This document shows, in pieces, positions 24,930-37,020 of a stretch of 64,000 nt of DNA. The notes below the pieces were generated by a model. The model saw only the letters and a list, made by a program, of their open reading frames with translations, made no database searches and was not told where the DNA came from. The translations under genes were made by a program, and so were the position numbers. Source of the stretch: Setoptus koraiensis (lineage: Eukaryota > Arthropoda). The stretch spans positions 2,294,001 through 2,358,000 of the forward strand of contig CM106586.1 in assembly GCA_048013815.1 (NCBI GenBank), given 5' to 3'. The number at the start of each line of letters is the position of its first letter. Within the stretch, counting starts at the first letter, position 1.

Positions 24930-27900
24930 ACATGATGACGAATGCATCTAACGAACATAGAGCGTTTTAACTACTGGCGAACTATAGCTAACTAAAGAAC
25001 CAATCAAGCAACCAAATAAGCGAACAATATACATTCTCTGGCCAGCCATCAGCCATCAGGCAGCAACAACTGTGCTTCTACTGGGCTAGCTAGTCGCCAG
25101 TTGCAACTTGCCATTCGATAGCTGGCTGGCTGACTGACTGACTGGACAAAGCATAAATCTGTGGAAATCGCTGGAGCTACTCTTATTCCGATCGACGTTA
25201 CAAGAGCTTGCTCGAATCTCAAGCCAACTAACACTACCGCTCAAATTTACACTCTTTCGCTTGTTGTTGCCGGCGCTGTTGTTGTTGTTGGCGCTGCTGC
25301 TGTTTCTGTTGTGACCAGTTGTTGTTGAAAAAAAGATAGATAGTCAGAAATGGTTAGTTGAGGCTGCCAGTTGAGCCGTCTGGCCAGGTCAACTTGGGTC
25401 GTTAGCATCTCATATGATTCAATTGCCTAATACAACACAACACAACACAACACAACAGCAGACCTCATGTCAACGTAATTCCATCATAAACTATACTGTA
25501 TATATACAGCGATCTCTATATGGATAGATCATACCGAGATACTCATAGTGCACAATACTGAGTGTCAGCAAACCGATAGCTTTGGTCCAGTATCGAATGT
25601 CTCATATCAAATGTCCGATTGTTGTAAGAACAAGTGGACAATATCACACGAGAATGACAACATAATTGTAATCTATTTGTTTGTGTGTCGGTGAGTGTGC
25701 CGATCAATTATTCAATGATCATCACTCACAATTGTCAGCCTTATTGGATCAACCAAATTACCATTGGTAGCTGAATTGAGCCGGCTAAACAACCGAACAA
25801 ACAACCACTCGATCAATATCAACTGTTTTTAGACAAAATGCCCATGTCATTCTGTCCACTTACCTGTGCTCACTCGCTCCGATACGCACAGCATCCGCTA
25901 TTAAATATTTACAATATAATTAAGATACGATATTGAAAGAGATAAGGCCCAAGTCGGGTTTAAAGGCATGCATTTGTGCGCTGTTGTTTTGGTAGCTACA
26001 ATGAAAGACAATGTGAGACAAAGAATACTTTTTCTTACCCAACATATGTAAAATTAGAGACTTGCTAATAGAATTACTGTGCTCTATAGGCTTGGCTTTA
26101 CATGCCGAGTTTGTCGCAAAATAACAGATTTGTGTTCGGTTTTATTTCTTCGCAGCATCAATACGAAACGCACTTGTCCAAGTGTCACTCGAAGAGCAAT
26201 AAATTCAGTATCATGTGTGTAGGTTACAATTACACAAAGTGCTGCTCGGCTATAAGCTATCGCAATGCTAATCGCATCCGACAATTTGTGCATCCCCATC
26301 TACGCAAAGTGAATTGGTTAGTTTGATTAAAAATCAATCAGCAATGGTAACTGTACTTTTGCTTTTCATAATTTATTCCTCGCACAATTGCCAGAAAACA
26401 ACAAGATTATGCGCAAATGTAGTTACAACGAGAAGCGTATTTTTAGATTTTAATCTAGATCTTAATCTAGTGGTAACAGATGCTGTTATTGAGTCATGTT
26501 TAGTTATTCAAGTAGAACGGTTCGATTTGTTAGGTTCCTCAGCACTTGCACAATGCAAGCACTACGAGACTGCCCATGGTCAGTTAGTTTGGTGTTTAAA
26601 TCGGTTTGATTTGATTGTATGCAATTTTTGTATCAGACTTTATCATGCTTTTGGCCTTCTCAGCGATTGCTGCATGCTCTCTTTGCTATCACAACACTAT
26701 CGCTGTATCTTGTATCAACGGGTTAGTGATAGTGTGACCATAGTAGCAGTCTCACACTCTGCCATGGCGTCGTGATCAGCAGAAATAGACAGAGAATTGC
26801 AAATATTGAATGCTAACTAGCCAAGACAGATCTGGTTTATATTGAATTATTGCTCTCAACAACCAATAGATTGCCTATAAAGGACCCACTGAATGTATGA
26901 AAAGAAAGCGAAAATCGTTATTATTATCATCTCTTTCTTTTTTGTCTAGAGTCTTGTTGTTGGTGACTCAACAATGAGGTATTGCCAAGGCCAATAAATT
27001 AGGTTTATTCAACTGATTGACAATTGTGAGTCTTTTCGTGTGATTAAACTCAGCTCGACTAATACGCTTTTCACTGTAGATTGTGTAGTTTAGAAAGAGA
27101 CGGATGCTCACTTGTTATGTGCAATCACTGTCACGCACAGAAATACGGTCTTGGTGATTTGGGCATGTTTGCATTAGTGCGCATGTATGCTCATTCTGCA
27201 CAACGTCTATCTATGCTAGCAAGCGTTCGGTTGTTGGCAATAAGGCGCACCTATGTTTGTTGTGCAATATTCATGCAATGTCTTTGTTTTATTCATGACA
27301 ATATATAGTGCGTATATGTAAAGCGAACAAGCCAACATAACAACGCATTAATAGAATATGAAAACGCATGTAATTTATGCCCAAAAAGTTGTCGCTGTCA
27401 GCATTGGGATCTTACAGTTGTTAGAGTTAAGTTAGAGTAAAAACCCTGTACAGAGTTAAAGAGAGTCTAAAAGTCAGCGGCAGTGCGTATAAAATTGAGG
27501 TTTCTCTCCTGTCAGTTGTGTGTCATTTAATTGTGCACTTGTTCTAGTATCAGCTGATACTGTTTGATCTTTCGCTCATGCGCACTAACAAATAAAATTG
27601 TAAATGCATCCAAAGTGTAGTGTTACAACAGCGAGTGTTTGCTGTGAGTGACACTGGCAAGCTCATCTGGTTTCCCTCTTTTTGAGTCTCATCTCATGTA
27701 TGTTGAGATTTATTTGTTCCACTTCTGTTGTTATGTGTGCATTTTTCTTTCCCTCTCTATCTCTTCCCCCTGGAAAAGCAGAATCGACTGGGCATTGTTG
27801 TTTTTTTGTTAGGTGAAAAGGGGTTGAGGTTATGATGGGAAAGGGGAAGAGAGGGGCTGCTAGTTACAAGAGAGCAACCTGTTCTGTTATTCCTATATTT

Positions 27901-28330
27901 CTAAACAACAAACTTATGTGTTCTGTTCTATTCTGTTCTGTTCTGTTCTGTGCTCATCTATTCCGCTCACTACTGTTCTGTTCCGTTTCGTTTTACACTG
28001 TGCCGTTGTTTCGTGTAAGTGTATCAAAGTTGGTTAGCTATATGACAGTCATAGTGAATGTTTTAGTGTGAGCAGAGCCAAGAGACACACATTTGGATGG
28101 AGATAATTCCAACAAGATTCAATTGAATGTCTGGCTTATATTTCTATTGGCTAGATGCCGTCTTGCACACTGCATCTGACTGGGTAAGTTTGCTGTTGTT
28201 GTGCTTCTTTGATTGCGACTTTATTTGCGACTTAACTCGCAACTAACAACAGAAGCACTAGTACTGGCAATCGCCATACCAAATGAATTGTAATAGCGAA
28301 TATAATATAAAGAGGTTCATCATCCACTAC

Positions 28331-28413
28331 ACAGCAACAACAGCAACAACAACAACAACGACAACAGCAACAACAACAACAACGACAACAGCAACAACAA
28401 CAACGGCGGCGGT
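28331..28413. repeat. (CAA)n array with CGA and CAG interruptions
   Basis: About 80 bp of CAA repeats with a higher-order pattern (CAACAACAACGACAACAG repeated). Confidence 0.9.
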
Positions 28414-30047
28414 AACAACAGATAGATAGACTAAGTATGGCGTTGGTTGGTAGTTGAATACTAGCCAATTGGTTGAGCACACTGAGCTACACGCAACTCA
28501 GTCAGTCAGTGTAGTTTGTGTCTCTGGCGAGTTGCATAGACGCCAAGCTAGTTAGCTAGACACTCGCCGATACACACAGCAACACACAAACACTCGGAGG
28601 GGAGTGTGTGTGTGTGTGTGTTGTTCGTCTATTAGTTATCAACAAACAAATGATGAGCCTCAGTGCAACAACCGAACATCATTCTAATATATGTATGAGC
28701 ATCAAGCTAACAAGCGAGCAACAACAACAACTGCTATTACAACCACCAAAAACTGCATCGCATCACCGTTCGTCTCCATCAATAAGCAAATAAGTGAGAT
28801 ACACAAAAAGCGAGAGAGAGAGAGAGAGACCATTGAGGTGCATGAGATAGACAGATAATAGAGTCGACGTGGTTGTTGCATATGTTGCAAATATATATTT
28901 TATTATCATTGTAATATTTTATCTGTCCAAATCAACACACAGTCATGATTGTTGTCAGTTAGCTACAATTAACTATCACTATTTCCACTATTAAGCCAGC
29001 TAATTAATAATTTTTCTGTCAGCGTGTACGTGTTTTGTCCTCTCTCTTTCTCTCTCTCTCTCTCTCTCTTTCTGTTATTGGTGTGTCTCAATAGTTGTCA
29101 ATAGTTTGCACCACTTTGCAAATGTCTAAATGTTTGTTGCGCTTGTGTGTTTAACTTTGCGTTTCCAATGTAACTGCTCTCTCTCTCTCCCTATCTCGCT
29201 TGGTTGATGAGTAGTGATTGAATGCACAAAGAATTAACATTTATTAGTATTATCATTATTGTTATTATTATTATTGCAGCAACCACAAACTAATTTATTT
29301 ATTTTCACTACAACTAAAGTTGATTATAAGTCGGGCTAGTCACTAGCTGGTAAATCATCAATTAAAATATATTAAATATTTTGATGAAAGTATAAAGTAG
29401 ATATTGGCAGAGAGACAAGAGGAGAAAAAAGAACAAGAGCAAAAAGTGTAACAATCATCACTTATCTCATCTTGCTGACGACTGACAATTAACAAGACAG
29501 CCAGTTAACTAATAATAACTAAATAATGATCACAAAATCATTGATTTGAAAGCAAGCACTTGTGCATTATTGAGACAGAGCAGAGCAGTAGTAACACGCA
29601 TTAACAGAGATGTGCGCATGGATGATTAAATTAGAAATCAATTAACACACAATCATATCCAGATCATCAATGATATCAATTGAAATAGTGATATAACTAT
29701 AGTGATAATATTACCAAACATTACTATTGTATTGTCTTTATCGAGTGAGTTATATTACATCTAGATGTTATATCTATATATTATTTTGTTAAATATATTG
29801 TAAATTATTTTGTACAATCGCTAAGCATTTGCATTGCTCGAAAGAGATTGCAAGTTAGAGTAAGTTACTCAGCAAATCAACACGTTGCAAACAAGCCTAA
29901 TTTCATAATTACAAGATATCACAATTAAATGTAACATTCATTGAGCATTAATTAGATCAAGTTATTAATAAAAATCATGTTTTCTCACTATTTTCTTCTT
30001 GCAACACATCAATTGCCAATCAACAATTGTCAATTGTCAACTATCAG

Positions 30048-33000
30048 CGATTGCCCAAGACTTGTTCGAACAATCAACAAATCAGCAGCTCAAACTCTGT
30101 CAGACAAGACCAACAACAAAGTTGCTTTGATAATGCATCATCATACAGAACAACTGATAATTGTCAACAACAAACAGGACAACAACAAATCAATTGGCGC
30201 AATCGCGACACGCAACAACAATCATCTCAATCAAACAATCATCAAACATCTCCAAACCAAAACTTTCATCGACATAATCAATTAGATCACCGATCAGATG
30301 GTCCGTATCACCAGCAGCCACAGCAACAACAGCAACTACCACAAATATCAATGAATCATCATCAATTAGCGCCTTCTATGGAACAAAAGATGATGGGCCA
30401 GCATCATCGTGATCAATATGCTTTCTCAGAGGATACACACAATCAATATCCGCATCATCAAATGCAAAATAGTAATCTCATTATGAATCAGCAGCACGAA
30501 CAACAACAACAACAACCACAACACATTAATGGTGGTGATGCACCAGTGCCGCAAACAAATAATTATAATAATAATTATATGCAACAACAAGCTAATTCAC
30601 AAGTAAGATTAGCTAGATCTCAACAGTCAATGCCATTAGTTTATTCTTCTGCTCCTTCCTTAACTGGCCACCATCAATCTCAGCGAATGGACGATAATGT
30701 TAATGTTTTAAATACTAATAATAATGTTTTGATGAATCAACAGCAACAACAACCAAATAAATTGTATGGATCTCAGCAATCTCAGCAACATCTTCAGCAG
30801 CAGTCAGTGGTGGCACCTCCACCTCCGCATCCCCAACCACCACCACTACAACATCAGCAACTACAAAATAACCATACGATGCACCACCACCAACAACAAC
30901 AACAACCACCACAACAACAACCCAAACCACAGCAGCACCAACAGGGATATGTTCAAAATTCTATGAATGAATTAGTGCAACACACAACAGCTAGCACGAT
31001 GGATGACAACAATCTCGGACAACCTACACCAATGCCTGACCCATCAATGCAACAACAATATATGATGCAACAACCAATGGTGCCACAACACAATCACCAC
31101 CAGCAACAAACATTGAATGGTCTTAACAATCATGCACATCTCAATCAACTATCAACTAATAATAAATTGAGCAATAATTATCATCAGCAGCAGCATCAAG
31201 TTCAACAACAGCTACAACCAAATCACGTCGGTTACGCTACTAATAATGCTGTTGGGCCAGTGAGGCAAACTCATCAACCTGTTAGAAACGTGCCCTACAC
31301 ACCAGCCAATCAGCATAGGTCACGACAGCAACTGTCAATATCTAGACATCAGGCACCTCAGAATCAGGCACCGACAGGTCCATTTCCAACTGATCAACAG
31401 CAGATACCTAACCAACAAGTGATAGTTAATGCTTGTTCACCATTCGATCAAGATCAGGTTAGTACATTTTCTTTCTTATCTTTAGTTGGTCAATTCAATC
31501 AGTTGGTTAATTCCGTTTCTAATAATTACTGAAACTAATTGAATACCTGCAATTTCAAATATATAATATATATATGCTTTTTTATTTGATTGATTCGTTG
31601 ATAAACAAAAAACAAATACAACATTCAGTATACATCACCTTCACCCAATTTTATTCAGAGCAACACAACAAGTCAACCAATTAGAATTGGATCCCGTTCT
31701 AATCCATCGATGAATGTAACTTACCAACAGCAACAATCAATGTTGCAAACTGAATCTAATAATAATGGCAACGAACATCATCAATTTAATAATCAGCAAC
31801 AATATGATCCACATTTAGATGGCACACAAGCAATACAACAGCAATCTTATGTGGTTAGTGAGCACTTGAACGTTAGTAATAATAGCAACCAATCATGCTT
31901 TGAAAACAATAACAATCTCAATGGACAGCAACAGCAGCATATGACGCAATCTCATTATCAACCTTATCAGATGGTTGGCTCTCCAACAGTAGCTAGTCCA
32001 ATTACGCATACTAATCAACAACAGCCAGTAGTGCCAGCTCAACATAATTCACATAATGCACAAGCACCACAAATGATGCCAGGAATGATACAACCACAAC
32101 ATTCTACTGGACATCATTATCGCACACAGCAACAACAGTATCAACAACAACAACAACAACCACTGCAACCACAGAGGTTTCAAACAAATGCTAATAAGAA
32201 TAGCATGATTAGAGTTGAGGGTCAACATTCTTCGCCATCGTCAATAAATAATCATCAACAACAGCATTCATATCGCATGAAAATGATGCAACAACAACAA
32301 CAACATCAACCACCGCCACCATTGAATGGACAATTACCAGTCCAGTCACCTGTTGAAACACAAGCACAAAAACAGCAAATGCAGACCAATTACGGTCAGC
32401 ATCACCATATGTCACTTCAACAGCAACAACCTCAATCTCCTTTCAATGGTAGTAGCTTAATAAACAATCAATTGAATGGCCAAAGAGCTCAAACGCAAGG
32501 TAACGGTGGCTATTATTCACCTGTTAATAACAGCAACAATGTGTCACAACCACCTATAACTACTAATCAGCAACCACCAATGATTGCATCAGCAGCCAAC
32601 ACTAATCAATCAGTGATACACCAATCTATACCTGCAGAACAACAACAACAGCCACCAATGACCACTCATAATAATAATAATAATGTTGGTGCTGTGCACA
32701 ATCAGCCACCATCATCTACAAATGGAATGATCACTAATTATGGGACATCACCTGTCGTCAATATTAACCCACCAATACATCATCATCATCAACAACAACA
32801 GCAACAACACCACCAACACCAGCAGCAACAACAACAACAGTATCAGCATAACCAGCAGCAAGCAACAGGCATTTATAACAGCGCCCACCAACAAATTAAC
32901 TCTATGCAAACAAACAATCCAACAATCAATCAACAACATCATCAAGTAATAAGACCAAATAATAATATGATAAAAAGCACGAACAACCATTACATGAACA

Positions 33001-36000
33001 ACAGCAACGGCAATAGTAATATTAATAACAGCAACAGTAATAGCAACCACCTTCATAATCATCCCAATCCTATTGGTAATCCAACGCCGCCATTAACTCC
33101 CACCTCAGGACCTCAACAACGTTTAGATCATGTTAATGGGTGAGTAATATTGAGATTGACACGATGGAGGTGCACTAATAGACTGCAGATATATATAAAC
33201 ACTGGCCAACAAATCCATTTAGTCTAATAATAATAATATTTAGTCTGCTAATAATTATGCGAGCATATATACGTGCATCGATTATACAGCAGTAATAAAT
33301 ATGCAAATGAGTGCAAATATGACGGTGTTTGTTTGTGTTTATGTACCTATGTTCTTTTTGGTAAATGCAATCATGTCATGTGATCGGACGATCATATGAA
33401 TAATCACATTGAATAGATTAAACAGAAGAGAATCTAGCTAGAATAGAAGCTCTATATTTGCTTAGACCACAAATTCGAATAGACATGACTGACTGGACTA
33501 AAGCATTTTCCTTGTATTATAAATAGTGGTATAATAAGTTATGAGTATTCTATATTTTGCTAGAGATTCCACTCTATTATCAATATTATTACTACTAGTA
33601 GCTGTTGAAGTTACTAGTGTTCAGGTTGTTCTATTCGCAAATAACAACAACAATTATGTTGACAACATTTTTATTCAATCATTTGATCATGAGTAGTCTT
33701 TTATTTCAAAGTAATGATGTTGATAATCGTCAGACACAATACACAATCATCCCTTCTATACATGATGATTGCGTATGACTTAGGTAGCAACAAATAAATA
33801 CCCACTATTCGTGACAAACAATCAGCACGGAGCTGCACTAAAAGTTACCTATTTCAATTTGACGAATCAAGCTGGCACTATGATGATGTTAGTTGTTGAT
33901 GTTGTCATTTTCATGTTTCTGTTGTTATTTCTGTTGTTATTGCTGATGTTGTCATCGTCTAATAACTATAGGCTTCATCAAGTTATGAGTTGCTGTTCTT
34001 TGTTACTTTCATGTTGTACAAGGTCAATACTTATTATCTAAACTAGACAAACTTTTTCTCTGACTAACAAATTGAAAAGTGTGTTGATCTAGAACGAGTT
34101 TAGCGAGAGAGCGAGCGAGAGAAAGAGTGAGGACATCGTCAACAACAGTATTGCTACAAGAGTAATAACTTTGTTACTCTTACTGAGTGATTTGATGATT
34201 ACTTAATAGAAAAGACAATATTTTCCTCATCTTTCTATCTATTTCCAGCCAACCGATAAATGTATAGATTTTGTTGTCTATATCTGTCAGCATGGTAATA
34301 ATTGTTTTACTATAATAGGGTGGCTGGAATAAAATGAAAATTTCGGGTAAAAATTGCAGTTTATGATTATGTGAGTTTTAAAGAGCTAATGTATCGAGAG
34401 AATGCTGTACACATAGTGTTCTTCTTTGACTTCGATACAACAAGATGAGATAGGCTTATGATATGTCAAGCTGGTATAATTTTGAGATTTCAATGGATGC
34501 TTATGAATATTTGCAGCTTTATCGTTATATACCTTAGAGGCTTATTATAAACTTGTGAACCCTTATCTAAATGATTTTTTCTCCAAATCACTTATTCAAC
34601 TCTACTATGATCTACAAACTCATGCAGGTTGCCAAATCCAGTCATTCCAGCTGGTGCTTATTTGTCATCGCCAACTAGTATTAATGCCCAAAGACAAGGT
34701 GATATATTACAAAAGTCTTTAAGTAGTGAACAATTTAAAGGTGATAATTTCGAGCCGACACTGGCCATTGTCAATGATATAATATTAGCTCCATTTAAAT
34801 TGGACCACGAGGCTCAATATTCAAGTTTCGAGTTTCATTTGAGACCACAGATTTTTCAATTATTAAAAAACAACGGTCAAGATTATGAATTACAATTCAA
34901 AGCTTTTCCAGTTAATGATCCTAAATGTCAAACTAATTGGCCGAATGGATTTGAATTAAGTGTCAATCATCAAATAATAGCACCGAGTAGTTATCAATCT
35001 AAAAAGCCATTAGATATTAAGACATACTGTTGCATTGGACAGAATTTGCTTGAATTAACTATCACAGCTTGTTGTTGCGTAAGTAGAGCTACTATGATCA
35101 TATTAGATCATTGATCAAAACTCAAACAAATAAAGACAAGCGTGACTAATATGTTTATTATTTATTCTTGTTACATGTAATCTGTTCATACAAAGTCGCA
35201 CTTATTTAGCCTAGAATTTGTTGAAAGACGTAAAATTAAGTCGATGATGGCCAGAATTATCAGCCAAAATCAATTACCCAGAGACCATTTTATGCAAAGG
35301 ATCAGGAGAGATTTTAATAGTTTCGCTTGCAAGAATCAGGATAATTCAGATGGTATAGAACAAACAGCGATCAAAATGACTTTGAAATGTCCGATCACAA
35401 AACAAAAAATTCAAGTGCCTGTACGCGGACATGATTGCAAACATTTAACCGTAAGTATATTAGAATAATCGATTGAACATACTAATACAGTATAAGAACG
35501 TACTAATATAATCTAATTTTTCAACCAACTCTCTAAACCAACTATTCCATCCAATCAGTGTTTCGATTTAGAGCCCTATCTCATGTTGCACGGAGAGAAA
35601 CCATCAAATGATTGGCGTTGTCCTATCTGTAATACATTAGCACCTTATCACAGATTAGAAGTCGATAATTATATTAGATCAATTATTGAGAACAATAATT
35701 ATTCGTTAGAAATGGATGATGTAATTATAGATTCTAACGCGGCCTGGAAGCCCAGTTTTGTTAAGTCTAATCAATTAAACAGCAATAGCTTATTGGCTAG
35801 TAGAGGAAATACACCACAGCAACGCCAACAGGCGGTTAAACAAACAAGTGCAAACAATAGGCAACCAAACACTGTATCCAATTCCAACAATACCTTGACA
35901 CAGAGTATTGGATCGCCTGCTTTTAGCACCCACAATAACATTTGTTTGCCAGTGTTAAGCACTAAACAACCGCCAACGAATAACACTAGTGGATATATTT

Positions 36001-36978
36001 ATGATCCATTACTAGATCGTTCCGATGCAAGTATCAACAAATCTTGCGATGGTTTAGATCCATTAACAGCCATGGAAAGATCTTTGATGCAACACGAACA
36101 ACAGATGGGACCACCATTCATTGGCAGCAACTTGATGGAGCCAGTAAACCAAGCAACTGCAACCACAACAACATCGACTAACCCAGATAACAACAATTCA
36201 ATTCAACAATCAGTTACTCCTGTCACAACAGTGCCAGTTACTCCCATTATAGCGGCACCTGTCACTATAACAAGGAGTTGTACATCAACACCAGCAACTC
36301 CATCCTCAACAATACTAGCAAATTGTGGACCAGAAACACCCGCAACACCTAGCAATTCTGGCAGTCAGCATTGTGGACCACCATCTGTTTCAGGAACTAG
36401 TCTACCCTGCACAACAACATCTTCTTCAACGTCATCGTCATCTGCTTCGCTATCATCGTTATTAGATAATCAGCAACATTCTAATGGGCTATCATCATCT
36501 TCATCGTCTTCGTCTTCCATTCAACAAGATAATATAATTCATTCTAATCAACAGAATTTCTCAAATAATCAACAAAACCACCAGAACAGAAATGGCGATG
36601 ATAATTCTCAATTGTCGACTGAACATGATCAATTTGTAGTTGATAATAATAATACTAGGTCCAACAGTAGTCGATCGAATGTCACCAACAATGATAAAAT
36701 TAACAATAATAATGAACACGACCCCAACGAACAAAGAGAGCCCGATCCATTGGATGTAAGTGAATGAAATTTCGCGTTATCGTTACTATAATGATTGAGT
36801 GCTAATTTTTTCATCTTTTATTAACTCTCCTTTGATTTGTTTCGTTTATCTGTTACAGTTGATGCAAGATGATGGAGTGGATCAGTTGGAATTACTAGAC
36901 TATCTCAACTCGTCTGATGTTACAGGAAACTCATCATCCACACCAGATGATGCTATATTGGATCTTTTCAACAACTAG
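30048..36978 (+). CDS. tna: Tonalli / ZMIZ-type SP-RING zinc-finger protein (main body, six exons)
   Basis: Nuclear SUMO-ligase-type transcription co-regulator; Drosophila tonalli works with the Brahma (SWI/SNF) complex. Exons: 30048-31457, 31659-33139, 34628-35078, 35196-35450, 35559-36755, 36859-36978. Their phases fit throughout (about 1,637 residues, plus 201 if the exon at 20505 is included). The first two exons are Q/N/H-rich low complexity and end in NPTPPLTP, a motif shared with vertebrate ZMIZ. Next come the ZMIZ homology region (FHLRP, TNWPNG, ITACCC) and, joined through the acceptor at 35195, SHLFSLEF. The SP-RING spans exons 4 and 5: LKCPI, GHDCKHL, CFDLEPYL and WRCPICN. The tail ELLDYLNSSD...ILDLFNN resembles the ZMIZ acidic transactivation tail. 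AATAAA is at 37161-37166. The conserved N-terminal ZMIZ domain (DWCGDPRAF-type) was not found. Confidence 0.93.
33140..34627 (+). other. Intron of the ZMIZ gene (1.5 kb)
   Basis: GG|GTGAGT donor and GCAG|G acceptor; the split codon is restored to Gly. Apart from short AT-rich ORFs I see nothing in it. Confidence 0.85.
36817..36822 (-). terminator. Polyadenylation signal of ANKFY1, inside the last ZMIZ intron
   Basis: AATAAA on the minus strand, about 200 bp after the ANKFY1 stop. It falls within the last ZMIZ intron (36756-36858). No closer AATAAA is visible after the stop, only CATAAA about 3 bases beyond it. Confidence 0.5.
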
Positions 36979-37020
36979 TCAAATATAATAGGGTATCACC
37001 TGAAAGCACTGATTTATGTA

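Larger units (their letters stand above)
21108..30047 (+). other. Long intron (8.9 kb) inferred between the first two ZMIZ exons
   Basis: I see no gene on either strand. It holds several trinucleotide and dinucleotide arrays (listed separately), a CGAAA-type array and a weak zinc-finger-like fragment at about 26090-26310. If the exon at 20505 belongs elsewhere, this stretch is intergenic. The right end has a long pyrimidine-rich tract and the first AG after it (30046-30047). Confidence 0.45.
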
